A DNA stretch of 64,000 nt from Plantibacter sp. ME-Dv--P-122b (GCF_030209375.1 NZ_JARVSC010000001.1:372001-436000); one strand, 5' to 3'. Numbered from the stretch's first letter, positions 34,040 to 42,917 are shown. Numbers and translations: made by a program. Notes: generated from the sequence alone by a model not told the origin.

Positions 34040-35338
34040 ATGATGACCCCCGCACGAACGCCCGGAGCGCAGTACGGCCGCCGCCGTCCCTGGCTGGCGA
34101 TGGCCCTCTCCGTCGGCGTCGTCACGGCGTCACTCACCGTCGGTGCCCTGCCCGCTCACGCGGACGACTACCCGAGCTGGGCCGACGTCGAAGCGGCCAA
34201 GTCGAGTGAGTCCGCGAAGGCCGCCGAGATCACGAACATCACCGCACTCATCACCTCGCTGCAGGAGCAGTCCGACGCCGCGTTCCGCACCGCGCAGATC
34301 GCCGCAGAGGCCTACCGTCAGGCGCAGGACGCCGTGACCGAGGCGACCGCCCGCGAGTCTGCGCTGCGTGAGCAGGCCGAGGCTGCCGCGGCCGCCGCCA
34401 AGGTCTCGAAGCAGCGCGCCGGTGCGCTCATCGCGCAGCTGTCGCGCGGCGGTGGTGGCGACGTCTCGCTCGACCTCGTCCTCGGCGCGGGGAAGTCCGA
34501 CGACCTGCTGTCGCGGCTGTCCGTCATGGACAAGCTGGGCGAACGGAACGCCGCGAGCTACGCCGAGGCGGTGACCGACCGCAACGCGGCGAGCGGCCTG
34601 ACCGACCAGGCGGAGGTCGCCAAGACGGAACGCGAACGCCTCGAGGGCGAGGCGCAGACGAAGTACGACGAGGCGGAGAGCGCCTCGGCGGCGGCATCCG
34701 CAGCGGTGGCGGCACAGGAGCAGCAGGCCGACCAGCTCTACGCGCAGCTCGCCTCCCTGAAGAACACCACCGCCGAGACCGAGCGCGGGTACGCGGCCGG
34801 CGAGTCCGCTCGCCAGGCGGCGGAAGCGGCTGCAGCGGCGGCAGCGGCGGCCAACACCCCTCCCGCGTCGTCCGGCGGTTCGTCCGGCGGCGGTGGATCG
34901 AGCGGTGGTGGTGGCGGCGCGTCCAGCGGCGGTGGCGGCGGTGGCGGCTCGGTCGCACCTCCGAACTCCGCCGGCGTCGAGTCGGCGATCGCCTTCGCGC
35001 TCGCCCAGGTCGGCAAGGGCTACCAGCTCGGCGGTTCCGGCCCGAACGTCTGGGACTGCTCGGGCCTCACCCGCGCTGCCTACGGGAGCGGCATCGGCAC
35101 GCACTCGGCGACGAACCAGTACTACACGATGCAGTCGCAGGGACGCCTGGTGCCCTACAGCCAGAAGCAGCGTGGCGACCTCATCTTCTGGTCGAGCGGC
35201 TACGACTACTACCACGTCGCCATCTACCTCGGGAACGGCCAGATCGTCGAGGCGGCCAACGAGCGAGCCGGCACCCGGGTCGGCGGTATCTGGGGATCCG
35301 GCGACGTCGCACCCTACGTCGGTCGCCCGACGGGTTGA
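34040..35338 (+). CDS. NlpC/P60 peptidoglycan hydrolase with N-terminal coiled coil (RipA-like)
   Basis: About 432 residues: a signal peptide ending ALPAHA (about residue 41), the conserved start DDYPSWADVEAAKSSES of the mature chain, a long Ala/Glu-rich coiled coil (about 50-265), a Gly/Ser-rich linker (about 272-310) and an NlpC/P60 domain. The latter shows catalytic Cys in WDCSGLT (about 339), His in YYHVAIYLG (about 391) and EAANE as third site. It should cleave D-Glu-diaminopimelate-type bonds in cell-wall peptides during division, the coiled coil holding it in check. ATGs at 34040 and 34043 and a GTG at 34016 are possible starts. Two M23 paralogues in the window share its N-terminal part. 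Confidence 0.88.
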   Translation: MMTPARTPGAQYGRRRPWLAMALSVGVVTASLTVGALPAHADDYPSWADVEAAKSSESAKAAEITNITALITSLQEQSDAAFRTAQIAAEAYRQAQDAVTEATARESALREQAEAAAAAAKVSKQRAGALIAQLSRGGGGDVSLDLVLGAGKSDDLLSRLSVMDKLGERNAASYAEAVTDRNAASGLTDQAEVAKTERERLEGEAQTKYDEAESASAAASAAVAAQEQQADQLYAQLASLKNTTAETERGYAAGESARQAAEAAAAAAAAANTPPASSGGSSGGGGSSGGGGGASSGGGGGGGSVAPPNSAGVESAIAFALAQVGKGYQLGGSGPNVWDCSGLTRAAYGSGIGTHSATNQYYTMQSQGRLVPYSQKQRGDLIFWSSGYDYYHVAIYLGNGQIVEAANERAGTRVGGIWGSGDVAPYVGRPTG

Positions 35339-35342
35339 TCCC

Positions 35343-35720
35343 ATGAGCTCCGCCGAGGTCGACGCCTACCTCGCCTCCCTCACGCACCAGCTGAAGCCGG
35401 CGGTCGTCCGCTTGCGCGAGGCGATCATGGCCTCGGACGAGGGCTTCTCGGAGCACCTGAAGTGGAAGGCGCCGAGCTTCGTCTACGACGGCGAGGACCG
35501 CGTCACCTTCGCGCTTCACCCGGCCAACCGCATCCGGATCATCCTGCACCGGGGCGTGCAGCTGCGGGACGACGCCAACGCCTTCCGCTTCGACGACCCC
35601 TCCGGTCTCGTGGTGTGGGCAGCACCCGACCGCGGTGTCGTGACCTTCGCCAGTGCCAAGGCAGCGGCCGAGGCGGAGGCCGCGCTGCTCGAACTCATCT
35701 CGCGGTGGGTCCGGACCTGA
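35343..35720 (+). CDS. DUF1801 domain protein (YdhG-like)
   Basis: A 125-residue cytoplasmic protein of the DUF1801 family, recognisable by LREAIMASDEGFSEHLKWKAPSF and the following FALHP strand. The ATG at 35343 is four bases after the stop of the NlpC/P60 gene, so it may be co-transcribed. A second, distant DUF1801 protein is encoded at 41418-41792. Members have been linked to iron delivery in Bacillus but the general function is unclear. Confidence 0.8.
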   Translation: MSSAEVDAYLASLTHQLKPAVVRLREAIMASDEGFSEHLKWKAPSFVYDGEDRVTFALHPANRIRIILHRGVQLRDDANAFRFDDPSGLVVWAAPDRGVVTFASAKAAAEAEAALLELISRWVRT

Positions 35721-35766
35721 GTCGCGCTCCGTCCGCGCCGGGCGCCCGGCCACCCGAGCGGTCCGG

Positions 35767-38700
35767 TCACCCGAGCGGCAGCACCCGGAGGTCCCGGAAG
35801 GACACGGTCGTGGTGGCCGCGGCGGAGCCCGAGAGGTACAGGCCGAGCCCCACGGCTCCGGCTCCCTGTAGCGCCGGGGTCTCATCGACCACCGCTAGCT
35901 GGAACGCCGTCGGTTCGAGGTCCCCGGTCCACGCCTTCGCCTCGATCGTGGTGCCGCCGGCGCCGCTGGTGCCCGTCGTCCGGGTCACGAGGTGGACCTC
36001 GGCACCCGCGCCCACGGACGTCCCGGCGAGGTTGGTCGCGGCGATCGTGCTGCCGTTCCGCTGCACCTGCACCTGGATGACGCCGGACGCCTGGATCCAT
36101 GCGCGCGTGACGTATCGGTCGGAGCCGATTTGCCGGGTGATGAGCGAGATGAACTGCCCGCCGCCGCTCGGTGCCTGGTCGAGCGAGAAGGTCACCGAGG
36201 TCTCGGCCGCTGCGACTGTCGTCGCCGAGAGCACGGCCGTCCGGGTGGCACCCGGGGCGGCGGCGATCGTGCCACGGTTCGACGAGACGCCGAAGCCGGT
36301 CCGGCCGCCGGCGAGCGTCCAGGTGCCACCGAGGTTCGCGTCACCCCAGCCGCTGGTCACCTCGCGGGTGAAGTCGTCGGAGACGACCGCCGCGGGCTCG
36401 GCGGGCGTCGTCGGGTCCGTCGGCGTGGTCGGATCCGTCGGGGTGGTCGGATCCGCTGGCTCGACAGGCTCGGCAGGATCCGTCGGCTCCGCGGGCTCCG
36501 TCGGCTCAGGGGCGGGCGCCGCGGTCTCGCGACCACCGGCAGGGACCGCGTCGAACGCGTCGATCGTGAACGTGACCGGCCCGTTGCTCGCCGAGGCGGA
36601 CACGTAGCCGGAGAGCCCGACCGCACCCGGCGCCTGGAGCGCCGCAGTCGTGTCCGCCGCCATGACCTGCCACTCGGCGGGTTCGGGGGAGGACCCGGCC
36701 CACACCTTCGCGGTGAGGCTCGTCGCCCCGTCCACCGGTGCACCGGCGACGGCTCGGAGGTGGAGCGCCCCGCTCGCCGTCAGCCCGTCGATCCGCTGCG
36801 AGACGAGCACCGTCGAACCGGCGAGCAGCTGCAGGCGCACGTCGTTCGCCGCGCGGTACCAGAGCCGGGCGGAGTACGCGGCGGAGCCGACCTGGCGGGT
36901 GATCACCGAGGCGTAGGCGCCGCCGCCGTTCGCGACGATCGACGGGGCGACGTCCGCGAGCACGTCGGCGGAGGCCTCGGCGACGCCGTTGAGGCGAGCG
37001 GTGCGGAGGCCTGCTGCGGGAGTCTGGATCGTCGCAGTCGAGTCGGACACCGCGAAGGCGGTCTTCCCACCGGCCACGGTCCACATGCCGCCGACGACGG
37101 CGTCGCCCCAGCCGTTCGTCGTGGAGCGCTCGAACGCGTCCGAGGCGAAGGGCTGAGCGCCCGGCTCCGGGTCGACGACCGGATCGGTCACCGTCACCAC
37201 CTGCGTGACGCTCGCCGTCGCCTGGCCGTCGTCGGTGACGGTGAGCGTCACGGGGTAGTCGCCGGCTGCGGTGTAGGCGTGGCCCGCCGTGGCGCCACTG
37301 GCGGTCGCTCCGTCGCCGAAGTCCCAGGCGTATCCGGTGACGGTGCCGTCGGCGTCGGTCGAGGCGGTGCCGTCGACGGTGAGGTCCAGCCCGTCGACCG
37401 TCGGGGTGAACGCCGCGGTAGGTGCCTGGTTCGGCGGCTGCGGGGCGATGCCGTCGACCCCGACCGAGTGGTGCGCGGCGATCTGCGCGCCGGTGAGCGC
37501 CCGCGGGTAGACCGCGACGTCGTCGAGGCGGCCGTTCAGGTGGTCGCTCGACGGACGGTCCGGCCAGCCGGACAGCGAGGTGCCGCCGACCGTCCAGTAG
37601 CCGCTGTAGTCCTGCGCCCGTACCGTGCTCCGGTCCTCGGCCTCGAGGGTGCCGTCGATGTAGAGCTGCTGGCCAGTGTTGCCGAGGACCGCGACCACGT
37701 GGTGCCAGGCGCCGTCGTTGACCGCGCTGGCCGAGCTGACCGTCCGGACGGCCCCGGGGTAGAGGCCGAAGCGGACGCGCCCGTCGTTGCCGAGATAGAC
37801 GAGGCGATCGCGGTTGCCGGAGCCGAGCGCGGTCCCGTTCGAGGCGCCGATGATCGGTCCGCCACTGGTCGACGTCGTCTGCACCCACGCCTCGAGGGTG
37901 AAGCGGTTCGTGAAGGGCTCGGTCGTCGCCGTCACCCCTCGTGCGTCGCCGCCGAACGAGGTCGAGGTGCCGCTGCCGTCCGACTCCGCGCCGGGCTGGT
38001 CGCGCCCGAGGGTCGAGCCGGTCAGCTGCAGATCGGCGGCGCCCACCCAGTCACCGCCGATCGTCCCCGTGCGCTCGTTGAGCGACCAGTAGTGCGAGGG
38101 GCTGTCCGCGAGGACCGTGCGGTCGAGGTCGGTGGAAGTGATCGGTGCTCCGCCGGCGGCCGTGAACGTCAGGTTGTCGCCCCAGGCTACGTTGCCGGTG
38201 GCGTCGGTCGTCTTCACGCGGTACCGGTACTCGCGACCGACGGTGAGGCCCTGGTCGACGAAGGTCAGGTCGAGCTTGTCCCAGAAGGACGACGCCGCGT
38301 TCACCGTGAACACGGGCGATGCCGTGTCGTCGTCGCGGATGACGTCGTACCGGAGCACCTCGCTGTCGCGGTCCACGTTCGACGGCCAGGTGACCTTCGC
38401 CGCGCCGTCGCCGATCGCAGTCACGGTCGGCGCCATCTTGGAGCCGCCGAGTTGCGGGCCCTGGGCGTTCGTCGAGACGGCACGCGTGCCGAACCGGGCG
38501 AGGCCCTGCTGCGGTGCGCCGTTCACCGTGGTGAACTCGCCGGCGTACAGCACGTAGTCGCCGCCTGCAGTGACGTCCCACGGCCCCTGGGTCACGCCGG
38601 TGAAGCTGCCCGCGTTCAGGTCGGGGAACCAGTGGAGCAGCTCCGTGGCCGGGTTGCCCTCGAAGTTGCCGTAGGTCCAGCCCCCGGGCGGGGTGTTGTG

Positions 38701-39858
38701 CGCGACCCGTCCGTTGCCCTGCTTCGAGAACGCGACCGCGCGGTGGTAGCCGTCGGAGTTGGGGAAGCCGCCGGTGTTGTCGCAGGCGTGCGCGTGCCCG
38801 GCCGTGTAGACGACGTCGCCGACGACCTGCACGGAGTAGCTGTCGCCGTGGCAGTCGGCCAACCACAGGAGACTGCCGTCCGCCCAGCTCATGCGGAAGG
38901 TGCCCTCGGTGGCCTTCCCGCCCTGGCTGTGCTGGTAGCCGACGCCGTAGACGCTGTCGGCGTCGGCGGACAGCGAGAAGACGGCGGACTTGGCGCCGCC
39001 GTTGCGGATCACGGAGTTGGCCGCCCAGGGGAGGACCGCACCGGAGTCGCCGGTGACGGCGCCCATGCCGAGTCCCGGCTCGGCCGAGCCGCCGATCGAG
39101 GTGAACCCACCGCCGAGTACCACCTTCGACGCGTCCGGGGAGACGACGATCGCCTTGACCGAGCCGCCGAGGACCACGGGGTTCCAGGGCTGCAGGGCTG
39201 CGTTCGTCGCACTGAGCGCGGCCCCGCGGAGCCGCTCGTTCTTCTGGACGGACGTGAAGATGCCGCCGAGATAGACGGTCGTGGAGGTGGCCGCGATGGA
39301 CTCGACGGTGGCGTTCACCGTGGGTGCGAAGGTGGACACGAGGGTCATGGTGGGGAGCGAGAAGGCGGCGACGCGATAGCGGGTCGTACCGTCCACCTTC
39401 GTGAACGAGCCGGCCACGTACAGGCGCGACTGGTCGGGGGAGACAGCCATCGCTCGGATCTGACCGTCGAACGACGTCGCGACGTCCGCACGCAGTTGAC
39501 CGGTCGCGAGGTCGTAAGCGAGGAAGTTGGAGCGGGCGACCGTGCCGACGCCGGCTGCGGCTCCGGCCGGGCGCGCCGTCGTGAACTGGCCGCCGACGTA
39601 CACCGTCCCTCCGGCGACGACCTGGTCCCAGACCACGCCGTCGATCTGCGGAGCGGGCAGCGAGTCGGCGGTCACGGTGGCTGGGGTGAGCGGATCTGAC
39701 GGATCGACCGGAGCGCTGTCGGCGACCGCGGCGGAGACCGGGACGAGCGCGCCGAGCAGCAGCGCCGCCGTCGTCACGGATCCCGCGAGGACGCCGGCCC
39801 ATCGGCGGGTCGGCCGCGTCCGCGACTCGTCGGATCGTTCGGTTCGCGGTCGACCCAC
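35767..39858 (-). CDS. giant secreted surface protein: beta-propeller, Fn3, LamG, PKD and two C-terminal modules
   Basis: The GTG at 39858, with AGAGGGG six bases upstream, gives 1363 residues and a signal peptide cleaved near residue 46. By eye: propeller-like repeats with YVGGQFTTARPAG and related motifs (about 60-455), Fn3 (466-569), one LamG domain (580-798), one PKD domain (808-889, AWDFGDG), a DAFERS/GWG module (903-1106), a linker of Pro-Thr-Asp repeats (1109-1153) and a second module beginning DDFTREVTSGWG (1156-1363). It is a shorter paralogue of the protein at 7652: the propeller, Fn3 and LamG parts align closely. No cell-wall sorting signal is visible. It lies at the other end of the polysaccharide region and has the same kind of upstream palindrome. 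Confidence 0.86.
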   Translation of the reverse strand: MGRPRTERSDESRTRPTRRWAGVLAGSVTTAALLLGALVPVSAAVADSAPVDPSDPLTPATVTADSLPAPQIDGVVWDQVVAGGTVYVGGQFTTARPAGAAAGVGTVARSNFLAYDLATGQLRADVATSFDGQIRAMAVSPDQSRLYVAGSFTKVDGTTRYRVAAFSLPTMTLVSTFAPTVNATVESIAATSTTVYLGGIFTSVQKNERLRGAALSATNAALQPWNPVVLGGSVKAIVVSPDASKVVLGGGFTSIGGSAEPGLGMGAVTGDSGAVLPWAANSVIRNGGAKSAVFSLSADADSVYGVGYQHSQGGKATEGTFRMSWADGSLLWLADCHGDSYSVQVVGDVVYTAGHAHACDNTGGFPNSDGYHRAVAFSKQGNGRVAHNTPPGGWTYGNFEGNPATELLHWFPDLNAGSFTGVTQGPWDVTAGGDYVLYAGEFTTVNGAPQQGLARFGTRAVSTNAQGPQLGGSKMAPTVTAIGDGAAKVTWPSNVDRDSEVLRYDVIRDDDTASPVFTVNAASSFWDKLDLTFVDQGLTVGREYRYRVKTTDATGNVAWGDNLTFTAAGGAPITSTDLDRTVLADSPSHYWSLNERTGTIGGDWVGAADLQLTGSTLGRDQPGAESDGSGTSTSFGGDARGVTATTEPFTNRFTLEAWVQTTSTSGGPIIGASNGTALGSGNRDRLVYLGNDGRVRFGLYPGAVRTVSSASAVNDGAWHHVVAVLGNTGQQLYIDGTLEAEDRSTVRAQDYSGYWTVGGTSLSGWPDRPSSDHLNGRLDDVAVYPRALTGAQIAAHHSVGVDGIAPQPPNQAPTAAFTPTVDGLDLTVDGTASTDADGTVTGYAWDFGDGATASGATAGHAYTAAGDYPVTLTVTDDGQATASVTQVVTVTDPVVDPEPGAQPFASDAFERSTTNGWGDAVVGGMWTVAGGKTAFAVSDSTATIQTPAAGLRTARLNGVAEASADVLADVAPSIVANGGGAYASVITRQVGSAAYSARLWYRAANDVRLQLLAGSTVLVSQRIDGLTASGALHLRAVAGAPVDGATSLTAKVWAGSSPEPAEWQVMAADTTAALQAPGAVGLSGYVSASASNGPVTFTIDAFDAVPAGGRETAAPAPEPTEPAEPTDPAEPVEPADPTTPTDPTTPTDPTTPAEPAAVVSDDFTREVTSGWGDANLGGTWTLAGGRTGFGVSSNRGTIAAAPGATRTAVLSATTVAAAETSVTFSLDQAPSGGGQFISLITRQIGSDRYVTRAWIQASGVIQVQVQRNGSTIAATNLAGTSVGAGAEVHLVTRTTGTSGAGGTTIEAKAWTGDLEPTAFQLAVVDETPALQGAGAVGLGLYLSGSAAATTTVSFRDLRVLPLG

Positions 39859-39980
39859 GGTGTTCCCCTCTTCCGGTGGTGGTGGCGCACCGGAAGAGCA
39901 GGCGGCCAGAGCACCACGCATCTGCTTCGGCACGTCTTTCGATGCTGTCAGTCCCCTGCGAGGGTTCCAAGCGCGGTGAT

Positions 39981-39995
39981 GCCCCCAATTCGGGG
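39981..39995 (-). promoter_or_regulatory. C/G palindrome upstream of the 1363-residue surface protein (operator candidate)
   Basis: GCCCCCAATTCGGGG is a single copy of the element; it shares GCCCCCAATTC with 32968-32978. A half-like CGCGGGGA follows at 40002-40009. A CAGCAT hexamer on the minus strand (39942-39947) lies about 44 bp away. Confidence 0.4.
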
Positions 39996-40050
39996 CGATC
40001 TCGCGGGGACCGGCCGGTGCAACGGGCCGCGACGGCGGACGCGACGGACG

Positions 40051-40056
40051 TATGAT
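40051..40056 (+). promoter_or_regulatory. -10 box (TATGAT) for the transporter gene at 40110
   Basis: A near-consensus TATGAT lies 53 bases before the GTG start at 40110, leaving a short leader with GGAGG at 40101-40105. Confidence 0.5.
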
Positions 40057-40109
40057 CGACTGCCGAGCGGGCGACAGCGCACCGACGGACCGGTGGTGAA
40101 GGAGGCCTC

Positions 40110-41312
40110 GTGCGCAGTGCCGTGCTCGGCGTCGTGCTGCTCGTCATCGGGACGATCGCGATCCTCACCGGTGTCCTCCCCGCCCCGGAGGCACTCGGCA
40201 TCGCGGACCGCGTGTGGCCGATCCTCCTGTTCGTCGTCGCGATCACCGTCGTCGCCGAACTCGCTGCCGACGCCGGCCTGTTCACCCTCGTCGCCTCCCG
40301 GCTCGTGCGCTGGGGCCGGGGGAGTACCTGGCTGCTGTGGGTGCTCGTCGTCGCGCTGGCCACGCTCAGCACCGTCTTCCTCTCGCTCGACACCACGGCG
40401 GTCCTCCTGACCCCGGTCGTCATCACGCTCGCGCGGCACGCCGGGCTGTCGCCGGTGCCGTTCGCCCTGACCACCGTCTGGTTGGCGTGCACGGCGTCGC
40501 TGTTGTTGCCGGTGTCGAACCTCACCAACCTCCTTGCGGAGCACGCGATCGACGAGGCTGCCACGGCCTCAGGTGGCGGCCCGCTCGGCCCCGGCGGATT
40601 CGCAGCGCTCATGGTCGTCCCGGCGATCATCGCGGTCGTGGTCCCGTGCGTGGTCCTCGCGATCGTGTACCGCCGCCAGCTCGCCGGTGCCTACACGGTG
40701 GACGTGGAAGCGCAGGACGACGACCGGGTGCTGCTGTGGACGTCCGGGCTCGTGGTACTCGTGCTCCTGCCGCTGCTGGTGTCGGGCATCCCGGTGTGGA
40801 TGTCGGCGGTCGGTGCGGCGGTGATACTCGTCGTGGTGTTCCTCATCCGGCGTCCGGCGGCGCTGCGTCCGGCGCTCGTCCCATGGCAGCTCGTCCTGCT
40901 CGCCTCAGGACTGTTCCTCGTGGTCGAGGCGGCTCACGCTCTGGGGCTCGCGCGGGCGCTCGCGTCAATCGCGGGGTCCGGCGACTCCCTCCTGGCGCTC
41001 CTGCAGCTGGCGGGGGTCGGCATGGCGAGTGCCAACCTCGTCGACAACCTCCCGGCGTACCTCGCCCTCGAGCCGGTGGCCGGCGACCCCGTGCGCTTCG
41101 CCGCCCTGCTCATCGGGGTGAACGCGGGCGCGCTCATCACCCCGTGGGCGGCCCTCGCGACCCTGCTCTGGCACGCGCGGCTCCAGGCTGCTGATGTCGA
41201 GTTCGGTTGGGGCCGGTTCATCGCGCTCGGGTTCGTGGTCGCACCGCTGACGGTGGCCCTCGCCACCGTCGGGCTCTGGCTGGCGCAGGGTGCCGGCGCG
41301 ATACTGCCGTGA
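40110..41312 (+). CDS. ArsB/NhaD/SLC13-type membrane transporter
   Basis: A 400-residue polytopic protein with about eleven hydrophobic helices, of the ion-transporter superfamily that includes ArsB, NhaD and SLC13 carriers. Typical segments are FLSLDTTAVLLTPVVI (about residue 90), the LPVSNLTNLLA loop (about 132) and, in the second repeat, ANLVDNLPAYLALEP (about 310), the two Asn-containing hairpins that form the substrate/ion site. The GTG start has GGAGG four bases upstream. Substrate may be arsenite, a dicarboxylate or Na+/H+; no arsenic gene is adjacent, though an ArsC-like gene lies 15 kb away. Confidence 0.8.
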   Translation: MRSAVLGVVLLVIGTIAILTGVLPAPEALGIADRVWPILLFVVAITVVAELAADAGLFTLVASRLVRWGRGSTWLLWVLVVALATLSTVFLSLDTTAVLLTPVVITLARHAGLSPVPFALTTVWLACTASLLLPVSNLTNLLAEHAIDEAATASGGGPLGPGGFAALMVVPAIIAVVVPCVVLAIVYRRQLAGAYTVDVEAQDDDRVLLWTSGLVVLVLLPLLVSGIPVWMSAVGAAVILVVVFLIRRPAALRPALVPWQLVLLASGLFLVVEAAHALGLARALASIAGSGDSLLALLQLAGVGMASANLVDNLPAYLALEPVAGDPVRFAALLIGVNAGALITPWAALATLLWHARLQAADVEFGWGRFIALGFVVAPLTVALATVGLWLAQGAGAILP

Positions 41313-41397
41313 GGTCCCTGAGCACTCTTCCCCGGTCCCCGAGCACCCTTCCCCGGTCCCTGAGCACCCTTCCCCGGTCCCTGAGCCTGTCGAAGGG
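41313..41397. repeat. dispersed palindromic repeat cluster (copy 3), four tandem partial units
   Basis: Immediately after the stop codon come three units of about 21 bp (GGTCCCTGAGCACCCTTCCCC-like) and one complete end with CTGAGCCTGTCGAAGGG. It lies between convergent genes. Confidence 0.8.
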
Positions 41398-41417
41398 TGG
41401 CGACGCGTCGCTCTCCC

Positions 41418-41792
41418 TCAGTGCTCGTGGCGTGCGTCCGCCGCCCGGCGCCGCTCCAACAGCTCCGCGACGATCCGGTCGATGAGGTCGAAGGGGATCG
41501 GTCGACTGAACGGGAACTGCAGCGTGTCCTTCGCCGCCCGGTAGTCGGCGACGGCGTTCTGGAGGGGCCCGTCGAACGGCGGGATCGAGTACAGGGCGAT
41601 GTGGTGCTTCCAGGCGCCGAGGTAGAGCAGGTAGCGGTCGTCGAGCATGAAGGTCGGCATGCCGTAGCGGATGGCCTCGGTGACTCCAGGCACGATGCGG
41701 TGGACGCGGAGTCGGATCTCCTCGATGGCGTCCGCCGCGTCGGTGGGTTGCGCGGCGAGGTAGTCGTCGATCGTGGTGGGTGCACCCGGCAT
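41418..41792 (-). CDS. DUF1801 domain protein
   Basis: A 124-residue protein with the DUF1801 pattern: TIDDYLAAQPTDAADAIEEI at the start, AIRYGMPTFML (about residue 40) and KDTLQFPFSRPIPFDLI near the end. This branch is annotated in other bacteria as an iron chaperone-like protein, but the function is not established. GGAG lies six bases before the start codon. Convergent with the transporter gene. Confidence 0.83.
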   Translation of the reverse strand: MPGAPTTIDDYLAAQPTDAADAIEEIRLRVHRIVPGVTEAIRYGMPTFMLDDRYLLYLGAWKHHIALYSIPPFDGPLQNAVADYRAAKDTLQFPFSRPIPFDLIDRIVAELLERRRAADARHEH

Positions 41793-41883
41793 GTCTCTCC
41801 TCGTCGGAACGGAGACGGCACGGGAGCCGCTGCCCCCGTGCCGTCATCGTCCCATGTCCGCGTCTCGCGCGACAGTGGTGGTT

Positions 41884-42855
41884 CTACCGCTTCGCGAGGG
41901 CGCGCCGCACGTCCTCCTGGACGAGGTCGGCGTTCATGATCGCGCCGGCCATCGATCCGGCGGCCGCCGCCTGCAGGACCTGGGTCCGCAGGTTGGTGAC
42001 GTCTCCGGCCGCCCAGACGCCCGGCACCGAGGTGGCGCCCAGCTCGTCGACGCCGATCGCATCGCCGAACTCGGCGCCGCGCGGGTGCGGTCGCGTGTGG
42101 AGCCCGAGACCGGTGAACGCCTCGGCGCGCACCCGGTTGACCGGGGCGACGGCCAGCGCCTCGACGGGGACGGTGCGGCCGTCGTCCAGGCGCACGCCGA
42201 CGAGCCGGTCGTCGGCGATCTCGAGCCGCTCCACGACGCCGTCGACCACCTCGATGCCCCGCGCCGCGAACGCCGCCTCCTGCTCCGCCGTGAAGGCGCC
42301 CGCGGTGTTGCGGAGCACGACGACCCGGTCGCTCAGCTGCCGGAACAGCTGCGCCTGGTGGGCTGCGGCCTCCGCGTTCGTGCCGAGGACACCGATCACG
42401 CGGTCCTGGACCTCCCACCCGTGGCAGTAGGGGCAGTGGAGGGCGTCGCGGCCGAACCGCTCCCAGAGGCCGGGGATGGGCGGGAGCTCGTCGGCGGTGC
42501 CGGTGGCGATGAGGAGGCGGCGGCCCCGGACGATCGCGCCGTCCGCCGTCGTCAGGATGAACCCGTCGTCGTCGCGCCCGGCATCGACGACCTGGCCGTC
42601 GACGACGCGGACGCCGTACGACGCCACCTCCGCGCGGCCGAGGCGCAGGAGCTCGCGAGGCGGGGTGCCCTCTCGGGTCAGGAAACCGTGGACGCCGTCG
42701 GCGGGTGCGTTCCGGGGCTGGCCGCCGTCGACGACGATCACGGACCGTCGTGATCGTCCGAGCATGATGGCTGCGCTGAGCCCGGCGGCGCCCCCGCCGA
42801 CGATGACGGCGTCGACGAGGTCGGTGGTGGTTGCCGGGGTGAGGGGAGTGCTCAT
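41884..42855 (-). CDS. thioredoxin-reductase-like FAD/NAD(P)-dependent oxidoreductase
   Basis: A 323-residue flavoprotein with an N-terminal FAD site VIVGGGAAGLSAAIMLGR (about residues 17-34), a central CPYCHGW redox motif (CxxC, about 143), an NAD(P) domain with GVLGTNAEAAAHQ, and a C-terminal FAD motif GVWAAGDVTN. The layout is that of low-molecular-weight thioredoxin reductases, but the substrate-side sequences differ, and no thioredoxin gene is adjacent. It is divergent from an XRE-cupin regulator with a palindrome between them, so it is probably controlled by that protein. The partner could be another thiol system. Confidence 0.86.
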   Translation of the reverse strand: MSTPLTPATTTDLVDAVIVGGGAAGLSAAIMLGRSRRSVIVVDGGQPRNAPADGVHGFLTREGTPPRELLRLGRAEVASYGVRVVDGQVVDAGRDDDGFILTTADGAIVRGRRLLIATGTADELPPIPGLWERFGRDALHCPYCHGWEVQDRVIGVLGTNAEAAAHQAQLFRQLSDRVVVLRNTAGAFTAEQEAAFAARGIEVVDGVVERLEIADDRLVGVRLDDGRTVPVEALAVAPVNRVRAEAFTGLGLHTRPHPRGAEFGDAIGVDELGATSVPGVWAAGDVTNLRTQVLQAAAAGSMAGAIMNADLVQEDVRRALAKR

Positions 42856-42917
42856 GGATCGTTCCGTTCGGTCGACGTGCTGGGAGGTGTCCAGGGTGCG
42901 CCGACCGGTGCCGAAGT

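Noticed and set aside
41313-41397. Regular short repeats that could suggest a CRISPR array
   Set aside because: Units follow each other with no unique spacers and share the core of the dispersed palindromic repeat; no cas gene is near.
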